In this document: piece after piece, positions 18,247 through 27,599 of the stretch
Layout: each line of letters opens with the position of its first letter
How positions within the stretch are numbered: position 1 is the first letter of the stretch
Assembly (NCBI RefSeq): GCF_003408845.1
Contig: NZ_LRTV01000001.1
Location: 148,969 to 212,968, forward strand
Origin: Gardnerella massiliensis
GTDB lineage: Bacteria > Actinomycetota > Actinomycetes > Actinomycetales > Bifidobacteriaceae
DNA: 64,000 nucleotides
Direction: 5' to 3'
The notes under the pieces: model-generated
Seen by the model: the letters and a program-made list of their open reading frames with translations, nothing else
Told to the model about the DNA's origin: nothing
Databases searched by the model: none
Program-made: the position numbers and the translations under genes

Positions 18247-19143
18247 ATGGGAAGTATTGTTTTAGAATTACAGAATGAAATTGTGTCATCAAATTGCGAT
18301 GTTGTTAATATATTACGCAAAGCACATTTGATTGCATCAAAATTAAAGCTTAATGATTTTGATCAATGGATTAAACACGAATTAAATGGTTATCCTGACC
18401 AAGAATCTTGCCCTGAGTATAGAAAGGTTCGTGGAAGTTTAAAAACTTTCAATCCTTATCGCGGTTGGATTCCAACCTCAATACAGGATAATGAAGTCGA
18501 AAAAAAGATTTGTGAAAGAAAGTTAGTAAATTCAATTTCTGAAATCATTTCTTTATGTCAGTCCTCAGGAAATGTATTAACTTTAGATTTTTCAGGCGAA
18601 CAACTTGCATTGTTTGATAAAATGGCTGATTCGCTGCTTCCAATGATGTATGCATTACATATACCTACAACTGCAGTTAAAGACATTGAAGAAAAAGTAA
18701 AAAATACTATTTTAGAATGGACATTGAAATTAGAATCGGAAGGTATTGTAGGGGAAAATATGGTTTTCTCTAAGACTGAAAAAGAATCCGCAGTGAACAT
18801 GCCACAAACCGTGAATAATTATTACGGAAATACAAGTGTGATCAATTCACCATCCGATAATGTACAGATAGTGTCTGGAAGTGAGAATACAGTTACATTT
18901 TCCTATGATAAAGTTAAGGATGTAGTTGATGCCGTTGAAAAAAGTATTAGTGAATCTGATTTATCAAAAGAGGATATAGAAACCGCAACAGAATTATTAG
19001 CTGACATCAAATTAAAAATTGAAGAAGAGAAGAAACCGCATATTTTAAAATCAGCATTGGTTGTACTAAAAGACTTTTTAATCAGTACAGGTGCCAGCGC
19101 TATTGCAGGGTTAATACAAGCTCAAATACAAGGTTTGTTCTAA
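18247..19143 (+). CDS. AbiTii-domain protein, putative abortive-infection factor
   Basis: A 298-residue protein beginning with LELQNEIVSSNCDVVNILRKAHLIASKLKLNDFDQWIKHELNGY, which resembles the AbiTii domain seen in predicted phage-defence proteins. Residues ~180-215 hold a short NNYYG(N)TSV...GSENTV segment with a beta-rich look, and a predicted helical stretch with many Glu/Lys follows. The C-terminus is hydrophobic (residues ~270-298) and could insert in the membrane. Start ATGs at 18235 and 18247 are both possible; AAGGA lies before 18247. It follows hsdR by 92 bases in the same direction and ends in a strong terminator, so it looks like the last gene of the defence island. Function is inferred from domain resemblance and context. 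Confidence 0.65.
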   Translation: MGSIVLELQNEIVSSNCDVVNILRKAHLIASKLKLNDFDQWIKHELNGYPDQESCPEYRKVRGSLKTFNPYRGWIPTSIQDNEVEKKICERKLVNSISEIISLCQSSGNVLTLDFSGEQLALFDKMADSLLPMMYALHIPTTAVKDIEEKVKNTILEWTLKLESEGIVGENMVFSKTEKESAVNMPQTVNNYYGNTSVINSPSDNVQIVSGSENTVTFSYDKVKDVVDAVEKSISESDLSKEDIETATELLADIKLKIEEEKKPHILKSALVVLKDFLISTGASAIAGLIQAQIQGLF

Positions 19144-19179
19144 AAAATCTCCCATACCGTTTCGGTATCTGAGTATAAG

Positions 19180-19226
19180 AAAACGACCACACAGAGTATC
19201 TCTACTCTTGTATGGTCGTTTTATTT
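19180..19226. terminator. Terminator closing the defence island
   Basis: AAACGACCA pairs with TGGTCGTTT around an inner AGAGTA/TACTCT stem, followed by TTATTTCTT. A smaller hairpin ATACCG-TTT-CGGTAT lies just upstream at 19154-19168. Confidence 0.8.
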
Positions 19227-19323
19227 CTTATGTTCCCGCTTAAAGGTTTCAGTCGGTTTTCTTTTAACCCCTTACTGAACACTCTATTTTGCAGTCGCCT
19301 TTATCAATTATTTTTTTGCGTTC

Positions 19324-20139
19324 TTACTGTAACGCTTCTCTAAGCTCGTCTTCTATTTCACTATGATTTACAGGACGATTTTGAGCGTCAAGATGCTCGC
19401 GATCAATATGCCATTGCTTAGCAATCTCACCATTTTTAATCATAAGAATGCGGTCAGAAAGTCTTACAGCTTCCGCAATATCGTGCGTAACCATAAGCGT
19501 ACTCCAGCCGTATTTTGCTTGAAGTTTATTAAGCAAATCCTGCATATCGAAGCGTGTAAGAGCATCCAAAGCGCCAAAAGGCTCGTCAAGCAACAATAAT
19601 TCAGGATTTCTAACTAAAGCTCGAGCTAAAGATACGCGCTGCGCTTGGCCTCCTGAAAGCTGAGATGGCCACTTGTTATCGTAGCCTTCAAGCTGCATTT
19701 GGCAAAGCGCTAAATGCGCAATATCCTTAAGCTCTTGCTTACTTGCTTCCATACCAAAAACAACGTTTTTGCTCACAGAAAGCCACGGTATTAATCGTGC
19801 ATCCTGAAAGCCTATAGCTTGACGTCTTGTGGCGTAAACGTTACCTTCGCTAGGAGTAAGAAGTCCTGCAATTATTTTCAAAAGCGTGGTTTTTCCGCAT
19901 CCGGATCTACCAATAAGCGACACAAATTCGCCCTTGTTAATTCTCATCGTAATATTTTTCAATACGAAAGAAGAATTATTTGCAGAATTATTTTTTGTAT
20001 TTTTATTTTCTGCGGTTGCAAAAGAAATGCCGAGATTCTCTATATTAACGCAGCAATCATTATCGTTAATATTTGATTTGTAAGCAGATTCTTCGGAAAC
20101 TTCTGCATTGTGACGCTTATGAAAAATGCTCTTAAACAT
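19324..20139 (-). CDS. ABC transporter ATP-binding protein, SsuB/TauB/ThiZ type
   Basis: A 271-residue ATPase with Walker A GRSGCGKTT at ~78-86, signature LSGGQAQRVSLARAL, Walker B LLLLDEPFGALD and the switch His in MVTHD. The N-terminal ~40 residues are a low-complexity Asn-rich extension not typical of the family. It is the last gene of a three-gene minus-strand operon (permease, binding protein, ATPase). A TPP riboswitch precedes that operon, so the likely cargo is a thiamine precursor rather than a sulfonate. It may also energise the ATPase-less permease at 5130-5921; that is conjecture. Confidence 0.85.
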   Translation of the reverse strand: MFKSIFHKRHNAEVSEESAYKSNINDNDCCVNIENLGISFATAENKNTKNNSANNSSFVLKNITMRINKGEFVSLIGRSGCGKTTLLKIIAGLLTPSEGNVYATRRQAIGFQDARLIPWLSVSKNVVFGMEASKQELKDIAHLALCQMQLEGYDNKWPSQLSGGQAQRVSLARALVRNPELLLLDEPFGALDALTRFDMQDLLNKLQAKYGWSTLMVTHDIAEAVRLSDRILMIKNGEIAKQWHIDREHLDAQNRPVNHSEIEDELREALQ

Positions 20140-20169
20140 AGTCGTATTTTAGTTACGATTAGTAATCGT

Positions 20170-21201
20170 TTACTTGCTGCAGTCGATTACGGCTTTAGAG
20201 AAATCAGGAACTTCCTTAATAAATCCGTATTTAACGTATTCTTTAGCTTGTTGCTTTAGCATTTTCATAGTTGCAGCATTCATTGGTCGAATTTGTGGAA
20301 TGTCGAACTTTGCTAGTTCCTTCATAGTTTCATCGGAGGCACCAAACTTTTTGTACATATCGAGAATAATGGAATGCTTCTTTTGAACTCTCTTACCTTC
20401 TTCTACTAAAGCGCGATACATTTTCTTTAATAATTGTGGGTGTTTTTTAGCAAACTCTGCAGAAGCAACTTGGATGCCAAAATTAATATTTCCGTAATCT
20501 TTTGCAGTGACGAGAAGTTTTGCGCCTGGAGTTGCTAATGCTGCAGCAAAGTTCTGGTCGAAAGTTGCTAAAGCATCAACTTGGCCGGTTGTGAATGCTG
20601 CGTGGAAGTTCTTTGGGCTCATCTCTACTTCCTGAACCTTAGATGGATCAAGTCCTGCTTTTTCAAAAGCTTTGTGAATTATATAGTCTCCACTTCCACC
20701 TTTAGCAATAATGCCAATCTTTTTGCCATACAGGTCTTTAAGTGACTTAATACCGCTATTTGGTGCAGCCACGATTCCTTGAGCGTTGCCGTTGTAATAG
20801 TTAATGGCGTAAGCAACCCATGGCTGACCTTTAGAGATAAAGTGAATAAAATGGCCAGATCCAGTGGTTGTCACGTCTGCATTTCCGGAAGTTACGGCAG
20901 TGTTTGCTTCTGGAGGAACGTAAGGACCACTAAAAGTGACTTTTGCCTTGCCAAAGATTTTATCTGCCATCTTTTTATTATTTGAAAGCGTTGTTAAATA
21001 ATTCGCGGAAGTCAAGTATGCTACTCGTAAAGTTCCGGTATCTTCTTTGATTTGTTTAGTAGTTTTTGTGGAAGAATTTGTAGAAGACGCTTGTGTTTTG
21101 TCGTTTGAGCTTCCGCATGATGCTAAGGTGATTGCTGTGCAAAGTGCGCAGAAGGCTGCTAATACTCGCTTACTTGTTTGAAATAATGTAAATTTAGTCA
21201 T
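20170..21201 (-). CDS. ABC transporter substrate-binding lipoprotein, SsuA-like, TPP-riboswitch operon
   Basis: A 343-residue solute-binding protein. The signal sequence ends in a lipobox TLASC near residue 29, followed by a Ser/Thr/Lys-rich tether. The mature part is of the SsuA/TauA class: TLRVAYLTSANYLTTLSNNKKMADK, then GNADVTTTGSGHFIHFISKGQPWVAY and LKDLYGKKIGIIAKGGSGDYIIHKAFEKAGLDPSKV. It sits between the ATPase (30 bases away) and permease genes. The family is usually annotated for aliphatic sulfonates or taurine; the thiamine-responsive leader suggests HMP or another pyrimidine/thiazole moiety instead. Confidence 0.85.
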   Translation of the reverse strand: MTKFTLFQTSKRVLAAFCALCTAITLASCGSSNDKTQASSTNSSTKTTKQIKEDTGTLRVAYLTSANYLTTLSNNKKMADKIFGKAKVTFSGPYVPPEANTAVTSGNADVTTTGSGHFIHFISKGQPWVAYAINYYNGNAQGIVAAPNSGIKSLKDLYGKKIGIIAKGGSGDYIIHKAFEKAGLDPSKVQEVEMSPKNFHAAFTTGQVDALATFDQNFAAALATPGAKLLVTAKDYGNINFGIQVASAEFAKKHPQLLKKMYRALVEEGKRVQKKHSIILDMYKKFGASDETMKELAKFDIPQIRPMNAATMKMLKQQAKEYVKYGFIKEVPDFSKAVIDCSK

Positions 21202-21280
21202 TGCATTCTCCTTGTTGTTTATTTTTGTTGCTTATTTCATTATTTTTCGTTAACAAACTTCGCTAACGATACTGTTTTGC

Positions 21281-22075
21281 TCACTGTTTGGATAAATGCC
21301 GCTCAGGCATGCAAACATGTTCCAAAAGTGTTGCTATTCCCTCAGAAAGTAGGCCTGCTATGGCGTATAAAACTATGCATAACAGCATTTGATCCGGTCT
21401 GTAGAATTCTTGCGATCTAGCCAGAATATATCCAATTCCTTTTGAAGCGTTCACTGTTTCGCAGGTTACTAGTGCCACCCATGACACTGATATTGCAAAG
21501 CGCAAAGCAGTCATAAAGTTTGGGAGTGCTCCTCGAAGAAGAATAGTAAAAAATATTGTTCTGCTATTTACTTCATACGCGCGCGCTAATTCCAAAAGTT
21601 TGGGATCAATATTGCGAACTCCGTCCCTCATATTTACGTAAAATGTTCCGAATACACCTATGGCAATAAGAGCTATTTTCATAGTCTCACCAATGCCTAA
21701 TAAGATAATAAGCAAAGGTGCTAGTGCTGTAAAAGGAACTGAACGTAGCATGTGACCAGGTTTGTTAATAATAATGTCACCCAGTTTTGTGCTGCCTGAA
21801 ATAACGCCCGCTGGAACTGCAATTATCATTCCTAAACATAATCCTGCAATAACTCTTGCAAAACTAATTCCTAACGAAGGCCAAATTAAACCTTCCTCGT
21901 TTAATTCTAGAAAAGCATTAATTACTTCTGCAGGTGAAGGAATGTGCCTAGTCTCTTTAGGCCCAAGTGTAGCTAAGAACCATCCAATAAGTATGACAAT
22001 TGTTGAAAGCCATGGTTTGCATGAGTTTAGTGCAAAAGTTACCTTTTTGAGCATGCTTTGAAAATGGCTGTTCAT
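21281..22075 (-). CDS. ABC transporter permease, SsuC-like, first gene of TPP-riboswitch operon
   Basis: A 264-residue inner-membrane protein with about six membrane segments and the permease loop LELARAYEVNSRTIFFTILLRGALPNFMTALR. Its start codon lies only a few bases beyond the conserved 3' strand of a TPP riboswitch, so its translation is the direct target of thiamine control. Together with the two downstream genes it makes a complete importer. Confidence 0.85.
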   Translation of the reverse strand: MNSHFQSMLKKVTFALNSCKPWLSTIVILIGWFLATLGPKETRHIPSPAEVINAFLELNEEGLIWPSLGISFARVIAGLCLGMIIAVPAGVISGSTKLGDIIINKPGHMLRSVPFTALAPLLIILLGIGETMKIALIAIGVFGTFYVNMRDGVRNIDPKLLELARAYEVNSRTIFFTILLRGALPNFMTALRFAISVSWVALVTCETVNASKGIGYILARSQEFYRPDQMLLCIVLYAIAGLLSEGIATLLEHVCMPERHLSKQ

Positions 22076-22080
22076 TCGAC

Positions 22081-23630
<1,550 letters not shown>

Positions 23631-23677
23631 CTTTCTAGTAAAGTAACTTTCGTAACTTACTAAGTCTTTAGTATTTA

Positions 23678-23713
23678 ACGGTCAGTCGCGTTTGCGGCTG
23701 GCCGTTTTTTTAT
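23678..23713 (+). terminator. Terminator after eno
   Basis: ACGGTCAGTCGC / GCGGCTGGCCGT stem with GTTT loop and seven following Ts. Confidence 0.9.
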
Positions 23714-23826
23714 TAAATATTTTTGAAAAAGTCACAACACGCAAAAAATTTTCTTAAATTTACTTTCATTCTCATCAAAATAGTGCTATTTTTTATGGAA
23801 AACTAAAACGGAAGGAGATGTTTCAT

Positions 23827-24741
23827 ATGAGAAAAGTCGCTGTTATAGGCATGGGAAACGTTGGTGCCGCTGTAGCGCATCAACTTGTTGTTGGCGGTCA
23901 TGCTGATGATTTGTATCTTTATGATGCAAACGAGGCAAAGGTGAATGCCGACGCATTGGATTTTGAAGATTCAATGGATAACGTGCCTTTTAACGTTAAT
24001 ATTACAGTTAATGATTATGAAGCATTAAAAGACGTAGAGGTAATCGTAAGTGCCTTGGGTCACATAAAGCTTTTAGACGTTCCTCATCCAGATCGTTTTG
24101 CAGAGCTTAAGTATAATCGTAAGGAAGTTGCAGAAGTTGGTGCAAAGATTAAGGCTTCTGGGTTCCACGGTGTTTTGATTGATATAACTAATCCTTGCGA
24201 TGCTATTTGCCAGCTTTACAAGGAAGCTACTGGTCTTCCTTACGAAAAGATTATTGGAACTGGCACTTTGCTTGATTCTGCGCGCTTGCATCGTGCAGTA
24301 GGAAAGTTCTTTGGCGTGCATCCAAAGGCTGTTAAGGGCTATAGTTTGGGAGAGCATGGTGATTCGCAATTTGTTGCGTGGTCTACTGTTAAAGTCTTTG
24401 AGCAGCCTATAACAGAGCTTATTAAAGAAAAGAACATGGACTTGGAAGCAATTGACGAGGAAACTCGCGAAGGTGGATTCACAGTATTCTATGGAAAGAA
24501 ATATACCAATTATGGTATTGCTGCCGCTGCAGTTCGTCTTGTTGATGCCGTGCTTTCTGATTCAAAGGAACAGATGCCTGTTTCTAACTATCGTGAAGAA
24601 TACCATTCTTATCTTTCCTACCCAGCAATCGTTGGTCGTGAAGGTATTGTTAAGCAGTGCCAGCTTGACTTGACTGAGGAAGAATTGCAAAAGTTGCAGC
24701 ATTCTGCAGATACAATTTTAAGTAAGGCACAAGTAAAGTAA
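23827..24741 (+). CDS. NAD-dependent L-2-hydroxyacid dehydrogenase (L-lactate / L-2-hydroxyisocaproate dehydrogenase type)
   Basis: A 304-residue member of the LDH/MDH family. The N-terminal Rossmann motif is IGMGNVGAAVAHQL, followed by YDANEAK; the active site has GTGTLLDSARLHRAVG and the proton-relay His in LGEHGDSQFVAWS. Ordinary L-LDH has a mobile loop with a Q-x-x-G pattern; here the loop reads GHIKLLDVPHPDRFAELKYN, much closer to L-2-hydroxyisocaproate dehydrogenases of lactic acid bacteria (GNIKL...DRFAELKF). It could still reduce pyruvate, but broader 2-oxoacid use should be expected. The ATG at 23827 follows GGAAGGAG. It is monocistronic, between terminators. Confidence 0.85.
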   Translation: MRKVAVIGMGNVGAAVAHQLVVGGHADDLYLYDANEAKVNADALDFEDSMDNVPFNVNITVNDYEALKDVEVIVSALGHIKLLDVPHPDRFAELKYNRKEVAEVGAKIKASGFHGVLIDITNPCDAICQLYKEATGLPYEKIIGTGTLLDSARLHRAVGKFFGVHPKAVKGYSLGEHGDSQFVAWSTVKVFEQPITELIKEKNMDLEAIDEETREGGFTVFYGKKYTNYGIAAAAVRLVDAVLSDSKEQMPVSNYREEYHSYLSYPAIVGREGIVKQCQLDLTEEELQKLQHSADTILSKAQVK

Positions 24742-24789
24742 GTTAACTTACTTAATTTACGCTTACTAATTTCAATAGTTATTTCAAAT

Positions 24790-24828
24790 ATAATGGTCAG
24801 CTACTAGCAGGTAACTGGCCATTATTAT
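24790..24828 (+). terminator. Terminator after the dehydrogenase gene
   Basis: AATGGTCAG / CTGGCCATT stem with a CTACTAGCAGGTAA loop, followed by ATTATT. Confidence 0.7.
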
Positions 24829-24867
24829 TGCGTTTGCACGTCGAATATATCAAGTAATTTAGAGGGT

Positions 24868-25344
24868 ATGGTTATAAGAAAGCATCGTACGAGGGCAGTA
24901 GCGGAAGAAGCAAAGCCGACTATGCGTCAACGCAAGCTACTTTCGGGACCTCTTGTTTTCATACTGATGATTTTAATAGTAACTATTGGTTCAATTGAAT
25001 GTATTGCTACGGTTCGTAATTATGCTTTAAGTTTGGCAGAATTACACGCGTTACAGCGTGAAGAAAGTGCATTGCAAGAGCAAAAACGTACGCTTACCAA
25101 CAATGTGGAACGTTGGAAAGATAAAGCTTATATTGCAGCGCAAGCTCGTGATCGTCTCGGTTTTGTTTTTCCGGGAGAGCAAGCCGTTCGCGTTGAACAT
25201 CCAGAAGCTGTTACTGGTTCTCTGCCAAACACGTTTTCTCAAGAAAATGGGGGAACTAAGAATCATTCAGTTTTGCCGTGGTACAGCGATTTATTGTATG
25301 CTCTGCATAAAGCTGACAAGCCGGACAATGTGCCGACGTTATAA
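24868..25344 (+). CDS. FtsB/DivIC-type septum formation initiator
   Basis: A 158-residue bitopic membrane protein. It has a basic cytoplasmic N-terminus (~30 residues), one membrane helix (LVFILMILIVTIGSIECIATV, ~32-52) and a coiled coil (LAELHALQREESALQEQKRTLTNNVERWKD, ~60-90). The AYIAAQARDRLGFVFPGE segment that closes the DivIC/FtsB domain follows. It would act in the divisome with FtsL/FtsQ. Enolase-ftsB-DUF501-ppx is a common actinobacterial order, and it precedes the DUF501-Ppx gene by 47 bases. Confidence 0.88.
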   Translation: MVIRKHRTRAVAEEAKPTMRQRKLLSGPLVFILMILIVTIGSIECIATVRNYALSLAELHALQREESALQEQKRTLTNNVERWKDKAYIAAQARDRLGFVFPGEQAVRVEHPEAVTGSLPNTFSQENGGTKNHSVLPWYSDLLYALHKADKPDNVPTL

Positions 25345-25391
25345 AATGGACTATATAATTACGCAAACATACGCTTCACAGGAGTAAAACA

Positions 25392-27131
25392 ATGGCGAAT
25401 TGCCAAGAAAGCTCAACTACTATGCAACAAAATATTGATAATACTTATTCTCCAGAAGAAGCTGTGCGAAATATACTCAACACTCCCGCGAACGATGCTG
25501 AACGTGCGATTGTTGAAATGCAACTTGGAAGGTTCCCGCGTGGTATGGTGGCAGTTGGTGCGCGTTGTGTATGTGGCAGGCCGCTTGCTGTTATCACGAG
25601 GCCATGCTTGGAAGACGGTACGCCATTCCCAACAACCTGTTATTTGACGAGTCCTGAAGCTGTAAAAGCAGTGTCTCATGTAGAAGCGAACGGGCTTATG
25701 AGAGAATTCAACGAATTGTTGCAGACGGACGAATCAGTGAAAAAGCAATATGAGCAAGCGCACAAGTATTATTTGCAATTTCGTCACGCTCTAGCTGTGA
25801 CTTTGGGGGATAGCGAAGAGCATATTAGTGAAATGAGCGCAGGGGGTATGCCGGTGCGCGTGAAATGCTTGCACGCCTTGCTTGCGCAAACCTTGGTGAT
25901 GGGCAAGGGTGTGAATCCTATTGGTGACATGGTGCTGGAACGTATTCGAGATGAGTTTGATCCTTGCGTGTGCCGTTGCACAACTCCATGGAGCGATGAT
26001 GCTGATGCTGCAGAAATGGAAGTTGTGGTAGAAGAAAAAAGTAGCCGCAAGGATGCGGATTGCGCGGATTGTGCGGATTGCGCGGAAAAGAATGCAGGCA
26101 AGGATGCGGATTGCGCAGAAAAGAATGCTGCAGAAAAATCTGTTACTGTAGCTGCAATTGATTGCGGTACAAATTCTATCCGTTTGAAAATTGCGCAAGT
26201 CTCAGAGCATGGCATGAAGGATATTGTGCCGCGCATGCTTCGTGTGGTGCGATTGGGGCAGGGAATTGATGAAACGCATCGTTTTGCAGACGATGCATTA
26301 GAACGTGTGCGTGCTGCGGCCCATGAATTTGCGCAAGTGTTGAAGGAACATCCTGTTGATGCGATTCGTTTCGTGGCGACTTCGGCTACTAGAGATGCCG
26401 AAAATCGCGAGATTTTTGAGCAGATGATGATTGATGAGCTTGGGGTTCGTCCGGAAGTTATTAGTGGCACGGAGGAAGCGGCTCTTAGCTTCCTTGGAGC
26501 AACTAGCGTGGTTTCTCGTGACGAGTTGCAGCCTCCATATCTTGTAGTGGACTTGGGCGGCGGCTCTACTGAGCTGGTGCTTGGTGGGGATGGAGACAGT
26601 TTGCCGGCGCATAAAGTGGCCGCAGCATATTCGATGAATGTTGGTTCGGTGCGTATGACTGAGCGGCATTTACACACGGATCCGCCTACAGAAGAAGAAA
26701 TTCAGGCAGCAATTGACGACGTTGACAAGCATATTGATGAGGCGCTTAAAGTTGTGCCAGCAGGACGCACGCGCACTATAATTGGCGTTTCAGGCACTGT
26801 GACAACAATGGCTGCGTTAACGATGGGTTTGAAGCATTACGATCATACAGCTGTTGACGGTGTAAGAATTGGATTGGAGCAGGCGTACGCGGTGAATAAC
26901 CGATTTTTGCGCATGGCCAGGGATCGTAGACGCACGTACGCAACAATTCACCCAGGGCGTGTGGATGTTGTTGGCGGTGGAGCAGTGGTGTGGAGCCGCG
27001 TGCTTGAACGTTTGGCAAAAGCAGCGTATGAAGATCACGGCGGAGTGCTTGATACTTTTGTGGCCAGTGAGCACGGTTTGCTTGACGGCATTACGCTTGA
27101 TTTGGGGCGCAGGCTGCTTGGGGAGAAGTAA
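25392..27131 (+). CDS. DUF501-Ppx/GppA fusion: exopolyphosphatase-type phosphatase
   Basis: A 579-residue protein in two parts. Residues ~20-190 are a DUF501 domain (DAERAIVEMQLGRFPRGMVAVGARCVCGRPLAVI...), with conserved Cys and Pro. Residues ~250-579 are a Ppx/GppA domain of the actin-like ATPase fold: VAAIDCGTNSIRLKIA, VATSATRDAENREIF, VISGTEEAALSFLG and LVVDLGGGSTELVLG. These join through a Cys-rich, repeated linker at ~215-245 (repeats of DADC/ADC and AEKNA), encoded by 9-bp direct repeats near 26056-26085. In many actinobacteria the two are separate adjacent genes, so the fusion would make one polypeptide of them. The predicted role is hydrolysis of polyphosphate and/or pppGpp. The function of DUF501 is unknown. 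Confidence 0.88.
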   Translation: MANCQESSTTMQQNIDNTYSPEEAVRNILNTPANDAERAIVEMQLGRFPRGMVAVGARCVCGRPLAVITRPCLEDGTPFPTTCYLTSPEAVKAVSHVEANGLMREFNELLQTDESVKKQYEQAHKYYLQFRHALAVTLGDSEEHISEMSAGGMPVRVKCLHALLAQTLVMGKGVNPIGDMVLERIRDEFDPCVCRCTTPWSDDADAAEMEVVVEEKSSRKDADCADCADCAEKNAGKDADCAEKNAAEKSVTVAAIDCGTNSIRLKIAQVSEHGMKDIVPRMLRVVRLGQGIDETHRFADDALERVRAAAHEFAQVLKEHPVDAIRFVATSATRDAENREIFEQMMIDELGVRPEVISGTEEAALSFLGATSVVSRDELQPPYLVVDLGGGSTELVLGGDGDSLPAHKVAAAYSMNVGSVRMTERHLHTDPPTEEEIQAAIDDVDKHIDEALKVVPAGRTRTIIGVSGTVTTMAALTMGLKHYDHTAVDGVRIGLEQAYAVNNRFLRMARDRRRTYATIHPGRVDVVGGGAVVWSRVLERLAKAAYEDHGGVLDTFVASEHGLLDGITLDLGRRLLGEK

Positions 27132-27154
27132 AGCGCGTGATTTCGCCACGCGCT
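27132..27154 (+). terminator. Hairpin after the Ppx gene
   Basis: AGCGCGTG / CACGCGCT 8-bp stem begins right at the stop codon. The T-run is absent, so termination here is uncertain. Confidence 0.45.
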
Positions 27155-27198
27155 GAGCTTGTTCTTTGCAATGATATATGGCATAATAAGTGATTGCT

Positions 27199-27282
27199 GC
27201 CTCTGTGGCGGAATTGGCATACGCATCAGACTTAAAATCTGACGCCCTTACGGGCTTGTGGGTCCGAGTCCCACCGGAGGCA
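27199..27282 (+). tRNA. tRNA-Leu (anticodon TAA)
   Basis: The acceptor arm GCCTCTG pairs with CGGAGGC, followed by discriminator A. The anticodon stem TCAGA/TCTGA holds loop CTTAAAA, giving anticodon TAA. A long variable arm (GCCCTTACGGGC) marks a class II tRNA, and the T-loop is TCCGAGTC. CCA is not encoded. Confidence 0.95.
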
Positions 27283-27290
27283 CAAACAAA

Positions 27291-27326
27291 ACGCTGCACA
27301 GCCGTTTGGCTGTGTGGCGCTTTTTT
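27291..27326 (+). terminator. Terminator after tRNA-Leu
   Basis: GCTGCACAGCC-GTTT-GGCTGTGTGGC stem followed by six Ts. It isolates the tRNA from the CRISPR-Cas region. Confidence 0.85.
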
Positions 27327-27341
27327 CTAACTCTGGCTTTA

Positions 27342-27369
27342 TTGCTTTAATATTCTGGGTTAATATAAT
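27342..27369 (+). promoter_or_regulatory. Strong-looking promoter driving the mini CRISPR array
   Basis: TTGCTT (27342-27347) and a perfect TATAAT (27364-27369) are 16 bases apart. The predicted start point is near 27376, about six bases before the first repeat of the mini array. Bases 27353-27361, between the two boxes, read TTCTGGGTT and match the start of the mini-array pseudo-spacer in eight of nine places. Confidence 0.7.
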
Positions 27370-27381
27370 ATGAGTTTGTTT

Positions 27382-27456
27382 GTTTTCCCGCATACGCGGG
27401 GGTGATCCTTCTGTGTTTCGCGATATATAGTTTTTCCCGCATATGCGGGGTGTGAC
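27382..27456 (+). CRISPR. Two-repeat mini array with a 21-nt pseudo-spacer upstream of cas3
   Basis: The first repeat (27382-27408) matches the main-array repeat except at its 5' end. The second (27430-27456) keeps the TTTCCCGCAT-GCGGGG hairpin but has a changed 3' end (GTGTGAC for GTGATCC). Between them lie only 21 bases (27409-27429), against 33 for every intact spacer of the main array. It has the same orientation as the cas genes, its own promoter, and a strong hairpin just after it. This arrangement fits a crRNA-like regulatory RNA or a decayed old array; see findings. Confidence 0.75.
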
Positions 27457-27457
27457 G

Positions 27458-27495
27458 GTTGAGCTTCGAATTGCATTGTGCATTTGAAGCTCAAC
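27458..27495 (+). terminator. Strong hairpin after the mini array
   Basis: GTTGAGCTTC pairs perfectly with GAAGCTCAAC, with an inner TGCA-TTG-TGCA stem. It is followed by TAGTTTTAG rather than a clean T-run, so it may be a leaky terminator, a processing site or an RNA 3' end. Confidence 0.55.
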
Positions 27496-27536
27496 TAGTT
27501 TTAGTAAATAAATATGCAACACAATCTTCCTTAAAA

Positions 27537-27555
27537 CTCTTATTAAGAGTATATT
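27537..27555 (+). promoter_or_regulatory. Palindrome overlapping a possible cas3 promoter
   Basis: CTCTTATTAAGAG (27537-27549) is a perfect inverted repeat. It abuts a possible -10 TATATT (27550-27555), 45 bases before the cas3 start. It may be an operator; no clear -35 is seen. Confidence 0.35.
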
Positions 27556-27599
27556 TGCCATTATTTAATAATCATTGCGGATTAAGAAGATGGTAGGGT

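Noticed and set aside
11701-19323. An integrated prophage or ICE carrying the restriction genes
   Set aside because: No integrase, structural, replication or transfer genes and no flanking tRNA or att repeats are visible.
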